Below, piece by piece: positions 10,901 to 22,900 of a DNA stretch of 25,897 nucleotides. The position numbers and the translations under genes were made by a program. Numbering within the stretch: position 1 is the first letter of the stretch; each line of letters starts with the position of its first letter. The stretch is from the NCBI GenBank assembly GCA_018398765.1, contig JAHBMJ010001699.1, positions 1 through 25,897 of the forward strand, in the 5' to 3' direction. Source of the DNA: Chromera velia. Its lineage: Eukaryota; Sar; Chromeraceae. The notes under the pieces were generated by a model. It was not told the DNA's origin, ran no database searches, and was given only the letters and a program-made list of their open reading frames with translations.

Positions 10901-11419
10901 AAGATCAGGTCCGTCTTTCTTCTGAGTTTTCATGTTCGCGTTTTCTGCTGGTGACGTTGTTCGTCTCGCCCGGTGGCTTTCTCCCTGTTCAAGTCACGTA
11001 TGTCCGTACCTCAGTGTGGCTTCAAACGGCTCTTTTCCTTCGAGAGGATGTGACGCTGCCACTTCGATTGGCCGCCCGCTTGTTTGGTTTTCCGTTCGTG
11101 TGTGCGTATCTCGTGCGCTCTCTCCTCGTTTAGTTTCATTTCTTCTTGAAACGAACTCTGAGCGTCTCTCTTCGGCTGAGTTACTTCTCTGACTGTCTCT
11201 CCCTGTTCCTCACTCCTCTGATTCTTTTACCTGCCTGGCTAGCTGCCTGGCAGGAGAGCTGGGTGATATCTCTCCTCGACATCGCATCCCGAAGCGCCCG
11301 ACTGTTCCATCCTCTCCTCCGCATCGTCCTCGAAAGGTCAGGCAGGCAGGAAGAAGGTTGGGGCGGAGGTCTTCAGTTCGTTCGCCTCTTCGTTTGTTTT
11401 GTCTGGCTTGGCTTTTCTG

Positions 11420-11491
<72 letters not shown>

Positions 11492-14400
11492 GAAGGGGGG
11501 AGGAGGGACGAGCTCCATACGCACACAAAGAAGCCATCTCTTTGTTTTTTCTGTTCTCTCTTCCTTCTGTGCATGGGTGCTGCAGAATTGTGGAGCTGGA
11601 CCTGTCGATCAGACACGGGGACCCACAGCTGCCCTCAGTGAAGGACGTGGAGAAGTGGAGAGAAGGAAAGGTGGGTAGGTGAGTGAGTGAGTGAGTACAT
11701 CAGTGAGCAAGAGAATTAAAGCAGGAGGCAGCGAGATGCGTGTAAGAGCGCTCTGTAACGTGACGAAGTGTATTTTACCTAAGAGTGCAAGAGTGAGGCA
11801 GCGTTCCTGTATGAAAAAATCTCGACTATGATCGTAACGTAAAGCGTATTGTCCGTGGGTGGGCGTTTGACCGTCGTCGGTATGAGGGGATGAGTATGGT
11901 CTTGGAAGGCATCTCTTGAAGGGTCAAAAAACCCCAAATTGTGTGTGCAAAATTGATTGATTCCCCTGTAATCCATTTTCTTTCTCTCACAGTTGATGAC
12001 TTTGGAAAGCGACATTCGAAGAGGGACTCTGAATGCCGAGTCGGCCGTGAGCTTCCTGGATAGTGACTTGGGAGAACTCCTTCTCAGGTTTCTTCAGGTG
12101 GGGGGGTCGTTTGAGGGGGGGGGGAGTGAGAGGGAGTTTTTTTGTGTGTCTGTTGTTTTTGTGTGAAGTTGTGTGAGAGAAACTCGCTTGTGCTTCCTTC
12201 GTTTGGCGGCTTTCTGTGGTCCCCCTCCATGACCCTGTTTCTTTCTCTATGTGTGCGGGGGGGCGGGGCATCGAGGCAGGAGCGGAGAGGTGCCTCCCAG
12301 TGGGGTCTTTCCACTGTGTTGTGGCTTTTCCTCCTTTTGAATCTGGTTGAATGCACCCAGTTTTTGTGCTGTGTTGAGCCTGATGCCTCCACTGGATGGC
12401 GTCTTTTGTCTTCAGTTCTTATTCAGTCAGACATTCAATCCTCCTCCTCCTCCCTACCTGTTTGGATGACTCTTCTCGCACAAGAGCATGCAGTCTCGCA
12501 CAGAGGAGGATATTGACAAAAGGGCGCTGGCGTGTGACCACCTGCTTCATATCGTCTTCCAGTCAGTCAGCACTCTATGTAGAGAGAGAGCAAGTAAGTC
12601 GATCAGTCCGTCATCCAGCTCAGATTAAAGTGCAGTCACCCGTCCGTCCGACTTTCCTCTCTTGCTTTTGGACGGCTGCTGTTGTTGCTTCTTTGTGTCT
12701 TCCAGGTCGGTTGATCATCTTGCAGTGACGTCACGCAATTGTCTTCCTTTTTTCGTTTTACCCTTCTCTCATGCATGCCGGCAGGCAGGCCTGCGATCGA
12801 GCAAGAAGGAACAATTAACTGAAAAGTGCCTCCCCCATGCCCTCTCTACCCAATGGATGTCATATTCTGTACAACTTCCTTCCCGATGATGCAGATTCTT
12901 GGAGTCGCTCCTGAGCAGCACGGAGATGCGTGAGGGCACGGAGAAGTTAGTTCCTGGGGGCGGCTTTGATGATCTGGAGGAGATGGAGGTCAGTGAGCAC
13001 CTGTTTGTCAGACAGGGGGGGCGGTTCTCAAAGGGACATGAAAAGCAAAAGCGGGGTGGAGGGGAATGAAGGTTGGGGGTGTTTTCTTCGTCCACCATGA
13101 ACAGAAGAGAGGAGTAAGACAGAAAGGGGGTGGGGCAAAAACGGTTGGCTGTGGTCTCCTCTTTTCCTCTGGCTTGTTTCCTTCCTTCTCTGTTTCTGTC
13201 TTCTTTCCATCTTCCTCTCCCCGTGTGTCTGTACCGTCTTCCTGCAGGTACCCGCAGCATGGAAATTTGCCCACAATGAAATCTTGTCAGTCAGTCAGGC
13301 AGTCAGTGGAAGGGAACTGGGGGAAGTGAAGAGAGCTGAAGGAAAGGGGATAAACTTGAAAAGGACGGTGGGAGGAAGATGAACGCTGAGCGTGTCGGAG
13401 TTTGTTTCTCCCACTCCAGAGCGTCTTTCAGTGTGTCAGTCGAGAGTATTCAAAGATGCTCCAGGAAAATGAGCTCCCTCTGTCTGCCTGATGGTTCTCT
13501 TTGTGCGGCTCGGGTGTTTTGCTGTTTGCCATGATTCAAAGAAGCAGACAGTCGTGTGTCAACACATGCGGGACAAAAAGGATTCCCATCTTTCATTTTC
13601 CAAATTTCTGCAGTGATACCGGCGACAAGTACTCTTCCTCGTCCTCGTCTGGTTCCTCTTCTGACTCGGAGGATGGGGAGGAGGAGGATTCACAGGGGGA
13701 GGAGGAAGACGAAGGGGAGGGCAAGCGAGGGAAGGGGGGGAGAGAGGGGACGGGAAGAAAAGCAGACCGGGAGAATGAGGAAGGGGGAGAGGACCAAGGT
13801 AAGAAAAGGAGATACGACTTTAGGGGAATAGGACAGTTGATCAGCAAAAGAGAGATCGTCGCCGAGATTTTTAAGTTCTTCGAGGAGTCTGTTCTGGCAA
13901 CCAAGGGCCTCAGGTAAGAAGGGTTTCGTTTCAAGTTCTCACATTGGAAGGAAGGAAGGAAGGAAGGAAGGAAGGAAGGAAAAGGTGTGCTGCATGCATG
14001 ACCTTGCGGCCTTTCGACCTCTTTCTGCATGCAGTGAGGTGCAGAAAGGCATATCAAGAAGAGAAGCGGAGACGAATAGAATGGACAAGGAAGAAAGTAA
14101 CAAAGCAAGCTTAGTTCAGTCTGGTTTTCGAATTTGACGGACACTTCGCAATCCAGATCCTCCCCATTCTTTGAATGATTTGTATTTCACTGTTGAAAAA
14201 AAAAAGACTCTGGGAGGTGAACACAAGGGAAATTTTCTCATCATGAGAGTTTGTTTGGTGCCTTTCTTATCTGCTCCTGGCTCTGTGTCACTTCCCTGAC
14301 TCTACGTTAGTCAAGAAAAAAAGAGTGAATTTTCATTCGTTTGCACGTCCCCTCAGGTACGTCCAATTCATCTACTACTACATATGCTCTTTCCATGCGA

Positions 14401-14941
14401 CCTACGCGGAGGCGTTTTCGCTGGTCAGCGTCGGTACATTCTTCCAAAAAGAAACTCACTCTTGTGATTTGCTTTGAACGGGGTGGGTGAAAGAGGACAG
14501 CAGTTAGTGATCTGTTCTTATTTGTCCCGCGCTCAGTTGTTCTGTCTTTTTGTTCTCTGGTTCTGTCCGTCACCGAAGCCATAAGCAGGTACCTCTGCGG
14601 ATGATCATGGTGTTACATGGTTACTGAAGTTATCACAGAGTGTGTTTACACATACGTTGCGCGTACACACGGCAAACGAGGGAAGGACAACAGAGAAGCA
14701 AACAAAGAAGGGACGAGACAGACACAACAGAAGAAGCACACAGAGAGATAGACAGACAGCTAGGCAGATACATCCATGAAGTGAGTCGTTGAATGTATGT
14801 ATGCAGAGGCTGATCAAGTGTATGGAGCGTGAGGGCGTCTCAGTTGAAACACAGAGGCACGCTGCGTGTTATCTTTCCTCGTTCGCGTCACGGTAAGTTC
14901 TCTCGTCGTTCTCCTCGTTACAAGAAACGTAAGGTCTATTG

Positions 14942-14978
<37 letters not shown>

Positions 14979-16087
14979 GTGGGTTGCTCGGTTCATCTGC
15001 ATTTCTTTCCAGCAGTGACTTGCTCCTTTGCCTGCCTACTCGTCGTTGTGTCCCCAGACAAAGGAAGTAAATCAGATCGAGGCTGTCTGTCGATTTTCAT
15101 GTGTTATGCCTCGGTCATCCATGAGAACATGTTCAGATCATGTGTCTCTCTTCGAGATTCGTCGTCCTTTCCTGGCTTTTGTGTGTTCTTTTGGTCGTTT
15201 GAAGTATCTCAAAAACAGGGAAACGAAGGCAAGCGGAAAGAAAAAGAAAGACGATCTGCGGCTTTGAATTGGTGCATTGGGCCCTTTCGTCTCCCTCTGT
15301 GCCCCTCCCTTCTCCTTCTCGATCCTTCTCTCAGGGCTGGGTTTCTGCCATATGATTTTGTGCGGTTGGCAATTCGAAGGCTGTTGATGGCGATGGAGAG
15401 ACAGCTGAACAAGTGGAAAAAGGTCAGTACGTGAGTTTGGAGTTCGATCCATCTGACTTTCTGACGGAGGGGGGAACCTTGTCAAAGTGAGTATAGATTT
15501 GCACGTCCGTTTCATTTGGTTTTCTTTGACCGCTGTCCGGGGTCTTTTTTCATGCTTTCCCTTTTTGGAACTTTTCGCTTGTTTCTAAAAATCCCCAATT
15601 AGAACGCTTTCGACTCTACCTTGTTTCTTTTCGCCTGGGGACATGTTCAGTCCTTTCTGTCGAAACGAAACGGGACATGCTGCTTTCATCTCTCTTCCAG
15701 AGGAGGGAGAGAAATGTCCCTGCAAGCGCTTCCCTCTCTCTTTTGTCGCTTGCTCCCTCTCCGTCTTCAGCTTTCCCCCTGTCTTCTGATCCTTTCGCTT
15801 CTCTCTCACATAAATCCCTCCTCAATGGACATCGTTGCTTTCTTGCAGGAGAGTGAGAACGAGGACACGTCTGCGGGAGGGGCGAAGTCGAAACGGAAAG
15901 GGAAGGGGAAGGGGCGGGCAAGAACCTTTGTGCCAATCCCTGGAGACACCTCGGATCCCCGTCTCCTTCTCTTCTACACCTACGCTGAGTGCGCAGCTTA
16001 CATTCTCATCTACAGGGTCGGTCTGTCTGTTTCTTTGTCTGTCTGTCTGTCTGTCTGCATGTGCTTCTACATCGTCGCTGTGTCTGG

Positions 16088-16124
<37 letters not shown>

Positions 16125-16822
16125 TGTGTGTGAGTGAGTGTGTACCTGCCGATGATTGGTTGTTATTTGCTAATGCTCGAGTTCAGTCAAAGTCCACTCA
16201 ACCAAGTGAGTTGCCCATGTGTCTTTCGAGAAAGAAGTTGACTCCATCAGTCGACTGACTGAATCGAAGGACCGAGAGAAGGGAAGGGAGGGAGGGAAAC
16301 TTGCATGCATGGCGATCGGAAGAAGGCGCGGTGAGTCAGCTTGAGAGAAGGACCGTTGATACGGCAATGGAAAGAGAGAGAAAGTCACTGACTGAAGTAC
16401 CAGGCCCATCCAGCCGTCTCTGTGAAAGCATGAGAGAGCAGGAAAGAGCAAAAGCCCCCGTAGAGAAATGAAGAAAGAAATGCTGAATTGACTTGTTCTT
16501 CTGGGTTACTTGTCAAAATTTTCTTTGCCGCCTGACCTTCTCCTTTCTGTCTGAGGGTGGGTCCACTTCTCTTTTGAAAGGTCACGCTGAGTAAGCGAAC
16601 ATCCTGTGCAGGGAGAGTGGCTGGCAAGGGACACAGCGCGGAAGGGACTGGATGAATTCAAAGACAGTCAGTCAGTCTGTCTGTCACTCTGTGGGCTTCC
16701 CGGGTTGACAGTTCGTATGTCAGTTAGTAGAGGGAGGAGAAAGGAAATCTTGACTGAAGACAGACAGCAGTCTCGAACAGGGGGATGGATGCTGACATCG
16801 TAAACGTCTGGTGGGACCTTAG

Positions 16823-16879
<57 letters not shown>

Positions 16880-16894
16880 TGTGTGTGTTCTTGT

Positions 16895-16932
<38 letters not shown>

Positions 16933-16939
16933 TTTTCTT

Positions 16940-17001
<62 letters not shown>

Positions 17002-17004
17002 TGT

Positions 17005-17081
<77 letters not shown>

Positions 17082-17102
17082 GAGTGTGTGTGAGTGTGTG
17101 TT

Positions 17103-17146
<44 letters not shown>

Positions 17147-19887
17147 GCGTGTTTGACTTGCCTCATCACTCGGACCCTCCCTCATGCTTTTATGTTGATC
17201 AGATATTTTTCAATCGCTTGTGCCAATCTCAGAATTTCGACGTTCTGTCGGTGTTCGTCTTTGACGTTTCCTTTGAAGAGAAGACCGACGGTCTGTCCTC
17301 TAGAAGAGTCATCACTCGCAGCGCACTGAAGTTTTGCTCTCTAGTTCTTTCAAGTGAGCGAATCAAAAATCAATCAAAATCGAGTGTACACCCTTCGACC
17401 TTGAATGCTTTTTGCGGTCTGCCTCTTCCCCCCTCTTTCTCTCCCTGCAGCTTCTTACGGCCTGAACCAGCTCTTCTCTCCGACTCTGAATAAGTACTTG
17501 CCGATGCGATACATGAAGATGACCATCAGAAAGTCAGGACTGGTTCAAAGGAAAGTCGTCATGCACCAAAGGATTGGAAGTGCACGGGGACACAGAGAGG
17601 ACAGCGCTTTGTCACCTCGTCGCATCAACCTTTTTTCTCGTGTCCATGAGATGTGTGTCGACTGCCAGGCAGCCTCTGAATTCTCTCTCAAGTTTTGTAG
17701 AGAGGAACGAGGACCGCATCGACGACCTCTGTGTCGCATGAAGCAGGCAGCAGTCACAATGAAGTGAACATATAAGAGAAGTCATGTGTATCTATCGCAG
17801 CACTATCAAAAAGAGGCTCTCGGGGGTCTTCACCTCATGTGATTTTCTTCTGAGTCATTTGACTGAGCTCACTCCAGTAGTCACTCTTCCTTTTTTTTGC
17901 CTGCCTATCTCGCAGACATCTGGCCAGATTGCTCAAAAAAGTCGGGGGGTTCGAGACGCTGGTCCCCAGCTTTGAGAAGGAGGTCGGTAGAGTTCGGATT
18001 TGTTTTTCTTGTAGGTATGTGTTGTTGTTGGAAATACTCACTTACTCACCCAGCCAAATTGAGAGTGACTCCTTTTACGGTAGCAGAAGTCCGCACCTTG
18101 TCTTTCTGCTGCAATCGCCTTTCTATCTTCCCGAGGGCCGAGAAAAAATCGACCAAGAGAACGTGTAATCTTCTTTCTCACAAAAGAGACAGTGCGCAAG
18201 AAATCAATGTGATGACTCATCTGCCTGCATACACATTCCACGGTGGAGCAGGCATTTACTCGGTTAAGCAGCGAATTAAGGCAAAGATTAGCTGAACGAT
18301 GTAAAAACAGAACCAGTGATGCTGGTTTTTTCCCCTTTCTCTTGGACTTTGTCCTTTTCTTCTGTGCATCTCTTCATACTCCTGTTCGATCATTGATTCA
18401 CCCGACTGCTTACCTGAGTGCAGGACCTGCAAGACTCCCAACGTTTGACCAAGAAGGCTAGGGACGACCTGGCGGTGCGTCAGACGGCGCTTCGAGTTGT
18501 CTCCGAGGAGGCCGAGAAGGACAGAGGGTCCTCAGCCGTCTCCTCTGCGTCTGCGCAGTCGGAGGGAGACGGGACTCCTTCCAGCCGTTTGGGGAACCTG
18601 TCAGAAGAAGGAGGGGAGGAAGGGAAGGACGGAATGCTGGAGAGTTTAGGAGAGGAGGAGGAGAAAGAGGAAGAGGCGGGTGCAGACGGGGAAGAGGCAG
18701 AGGAGGGTGAAGGGGAAGGGGGGGCCGGAGAGGAGGAGCCAGAAGGTGAACAAAAAAAAAAGGAGGCGATGAAGTTTGGAACAGCTGTGAGTCGAACCGT
18801 TTCGTCTCTTCATTTTGGCTCCCTTTGTGCTTGCGACCGCTTCTTGTGTCGTTTTGGCTCTGCGCGCGTGTGTATGAGTTTGTGTTTGTTCCGGAAGAGA
18901 TGTTCTAAGGTCCATTGTGCTGAAGCCCTGACGTGAAGTGCAAGGGAGGAATGGATGTGCGTGCATGTATATGTCTGGATGTCCGTATATATGTGGACGC
19001 GGATGAAAAAATACTCTACCTGGGAGTGTGTGCGCCCATTCGTGCGTGTGCGTGTATGTCGACGGTTCCCCTCCCCCCTTTTCTTCTTTTCTGCGTTCTT
19101 GCTGTCTGACTGACTGGCTGCAGTTGGTAACGTTCGCGGGTCAGCTGGCAGAGGCCGAGAAAGACCGTGTGGGGTTGGACGGAAAGGGAGACCCTTGGGA
19201 CCCTCTGAAGAATCAGTTCCCTCTGGCTGCCGAACTTCTGATGGTGTCGAGTAGCTACATTGAGCCCACATACAGGGTCAGCAGTCTCTCTCTTTTGTTG
19301 TAAAGAAACCGATCCATCTGCATACTGTGGGCTTCTGGAGGTCTCGAGAGATCTGTCTCGTCCCATCGAGCTCATCAACTCGTGTTCAAAATATACACGC
19401 AAGTCTGCTGGACTCACTCACTCAGCCACCCACTCAGTCGCTCACTATCTCACTCACTGTGCTTCTCCTGCTTGGCTTGACGGTGTCTGCACGTCTTGAT
19501 GCAAGAATGCAACTCCTTTTGTTACTCTCCTCTGCTGTCGCAGGACTGGCACTTGGTGCTGAGGGGGCCTGGTAAGGATGAAATGATCTTTTCGCCTGGG
19601 GCTGCGAGCGTGGGATTTCCTGAAGAGGCCGAGGGGGGCGACAGTCTTCCCCATCTCGAATTGGATCAGGAGGAAGAAGAGGAAGAGGACGAGGATGAGG
19701 ATGAGGGGGAGACCTCAGAGGGTCAGTCAGGGTGGTGCTCGATCTGCTTTCATTTTGCTGTCCTGTGTTGTGCATTGTTGGTCATCGTTCTTTCTTGCAT
19801 CGCTCCTCCTTAGTACTTCTTTGCCCCTTCCTACACTCGGCACTCTCCATCCTCTGCTCTGTCCCTCCTCCCCCTCTCCCTCTCCCT

Positions 19888-19955
<68 letters not shown>

Positions 19956-22900
19956 CTACGTGTTTATGGTTGTTTCTATCGTCCCCCTCCCTCCTTCCTT
20001 TGACACTTCATCTTTGCTCCGTTTCGCTGCGAGAGAGCAAGGTAGAGAGAGTCTGTGCTGAGCCTCTTCCACTGTGTGGGGGTGGGGAAGTTGAGGGTTT
20101 CACAGTCGTTTTTCTTGAGGGTTCGTGGATGCATAGCACGTCCCAGCATACCGGTTTATCTTTTTTTTTTTTACCCTTTTGATCTCCATCCCTGCAGTCG
20201 AGGACGAAGGAGGGGGGGGTGCAACGGGGATGTTGCTCGATCGTGTTGACAGGCGGAGGGGAAAAAGGAGACGGGAGCGGGAAGGCGGAGAAAGTGGAAG
20301 TAGCGATACAGGGTCCTCGGGAGAAGAGTCAGCAGAATTGGGGTCGGGGGGGTCATCAGACGAAGAAGCAGAGACGGGGGGTACGGGGAGTGACAACAGA
20401 AAATCAGGGGCAGGGGGGGACGAGGAAGAGGAATCGGATGAAGAAGACTCGGATGATGACGAAGATGACAAAGAGTCGGGGGGTGCCAAGGGGAGCCCGG
20501 CCACGGGGACAGAGGCGACGCCCGACCAGGGGCCTGTGAGAGAAGTCTCGAACACACCGCTGTTCCCAGTGGATAGAGCACCTCGTTCAGCTCTGGTAGG
20601 TCAGGGGTCCTGTGTCTCTCTGTCTGTGTGGGGGGGGAATGGTGCATTTGCGGTGTGCTGAGACCGACATTACTTTGCACGTCTTTGTTCTTTCCGTTCC
20701 ACCACTGTTCGATGGGATGCATTGCGGGTGTTCGAATTCATGCGATGGTCTACAGGATTTGTGTCTTGACAGCCACGCCTTTCTTGTCCTTCCCTTTGAA
20801 TGGAAATCCGTTGAGTGATGCGACAAAGGAGTCCATCTGCAACGAATTGCTCCAATTTCTGTGTTCTGGACAGCAGTATGAAGAAATGTGGTGGCGCGTT
20901 CACCCATCTGTCTCTCGCTCTCTTTCTTTTTCTCTGCTTTTGCAGAAGGCAAGCCAGAGGGAGAAGATGGGTCGCTCCATCAAAAAAGGAAAAGGGCGTT
21001 CTGACGAAGAAGAGGACGAAGAAGAGGAAGAAGATGAAACACCGCCAGGAATTGTGAAGACAACGAGGAAGGGGGGGGGGCAAAAGAATGTCGGGAGACA
21101 CTGGGCTTCCAGAAGGGGGGTTGGGATGGAAGGAAGTGAAGGAGGGAAGTACGAAGAGGAAGAGGACGAGGACGTCGGACGAAGGAGTCCCTTTCTGCGG
21201 TCTGCTGCTGCAGCCTCCGGTTCAGGGGGCAGGAGGCAATTTTCTTCTCGGGGCTCTCGTCTGCTTGCAGCTGCAGAGACAGGGAAGGGGAAGTGGCAGG
21301 GACAGGAAAGTACAAGAGCCAGGATGGGTAGACTGACAGTGCAGACTGGAGTTTCGGCCTCGCGACTTCCTCGCGAGTCCCCGAGAGGAAGGGGGGAAGG
21401 CCATGCACTTGGAGAGAGGAAGGAAAGTTTGCGATCGGGTGCAAGCTCTGCGTCTGTGGACGGATTTTTGAGTGTCAGAACAAAGAGAGAGACTGTGGGT
21501 GATTCGATGGAAGGAGGCAGAGACATGCAAATTAGGCTGCGGTCGAGGCGCGGTGGTCAGTCGAAAGTCTGACTATCTTTCTTTCTTTCTGTGTGTCTGT
21601 CTGTCTGTCTCTCCGTCTGTCTGCCTGCCTGCCTGCCGTGGTTCCTCAGTCTGGTGTCTCTTTCCGTAGATCTGTCCGGTTTTGGGTATGTGTGCCGATT
21701 TACGTGTCTTTTTCTTTCTCTTGGTCTTGGTTTCAAGTGAAAACACACACGCTTGATTGGATCGATGCTCCTGCAGACACCTCATTCCTGTCACCTGCAC
21801 TCCTGCAGACACCTCACCACTGTCACCTGCACTGGGGAAGGTCCCTGATGAAGACGAAGAGGGAGATGTCTCTGAGTTGACTCCCCTCGGGGCTGCTCAG
21901 GCAGGGGCAGTCTCTGAAAGGAGGCAAGGCAGTCCTTCTGACGCGGCTGACGGGAGTTCTTGGTTTGCTGACAAGGAGAAATTTCCGAGTCGGCCTGCTT
22001 TTCGAACTCTCGCCTCGCGTCTGTTGTCTGTTGCTGCTTGTGGAAAGTCAGAGCCTTCTGGTGGGGTGGGTGTAGGAGGGTGGGGGGAAAAGAAGGCTGC
22101 TTCGAATGGATTGACGGGAGGGTTGATGGTCACACAGAGATCTCCTGAGATCCCCCCGGTGCCTGATGCTGTCTTTAGCAAGTCCGGCAGTGGGAGTGGA
22201 AGGAAGAGGGAAAGGGAGAGGGAGATTTCGGATGTCAGTCTGGGCAAATCCCAATCAGTTGTTTCAAAAGGATCAAAAAAGGGAAAGAAGGGGAACATCG
22301 GGGGCAGTGGAAGCAAAGAGACCGCCCCGAAGGCTAGTAAGAAAGATCTAGCAGTAGAAGAAATGAGTGAAGTGAAAGGAAATGAAGACACGGTAGACAA
22401 GGATGGGTCGATTCGAGCAAAGACAAATGAAGGGGTTGAGGGGGGAAGAAAGAGCGCTGATGCACCAGGCAGCTCAGCAAGTGAAACAGAAAGGAAGAAT
22501 ACGACAACAGCAAAGAGCAAAGGGGGGCCACTTCTTCACTTGATTGGCCAACTGAATCAGTCAGGCATTCTGGCTTCATCCCCTCTCCCTACTTCCTCTA
22601 GGGTCTCTCCATCCTTCCCTCAGGAAGGAGGCAGATCTGACTCTCAAGGCTTGCAGTCGGGGGAGGGGCCTCTCCAAGTGCCGCCAAGGGCAAGGGATAC
22701 AGAACCTTCCTCTTCTTCCTCTTCTTCTTCAGCAGGAAGGGGGGGGGCCTTACATGGATCCGATGTTCTGAGAAGAGAAGAGAAGGAGAGACCTCCCAGG
22801 TCCTCAAAGACGAACAGCGAGACCCCCTCGGCCAAAGTTCCTGACGATGTCTCAGCAGAGAGACCGCATGAGACGGTAGCCAACGGAGCCTCTCACCAAA

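Noticed and set aside
13420-13492. Possible exon after CCACTCCAG with frame [15 protein letters not shown]
   Set aside because: Exons 12 and 13 already join in phase; this piece has no suitable donor before its TGA and no family similarity.
13795-13806. GTAAGA donor inside exon 13
   Set aside because: Using it breaks phase with exon 14 and removes the conserved helix [15 protein letters not shown].
21768-21776. First acceptor as the start of exon 28
   Set aside because: It shifts the frame and stops at about 21880; the second acceptor keeps a frame open for 1825 nt.
20900-22520. Antisense open frames of over 200 codons opposite exons 27 and 28
   Set aside because: They are Ser/Pro/Leu-rich mirror images of acidic and basic low complexity in the true exons.
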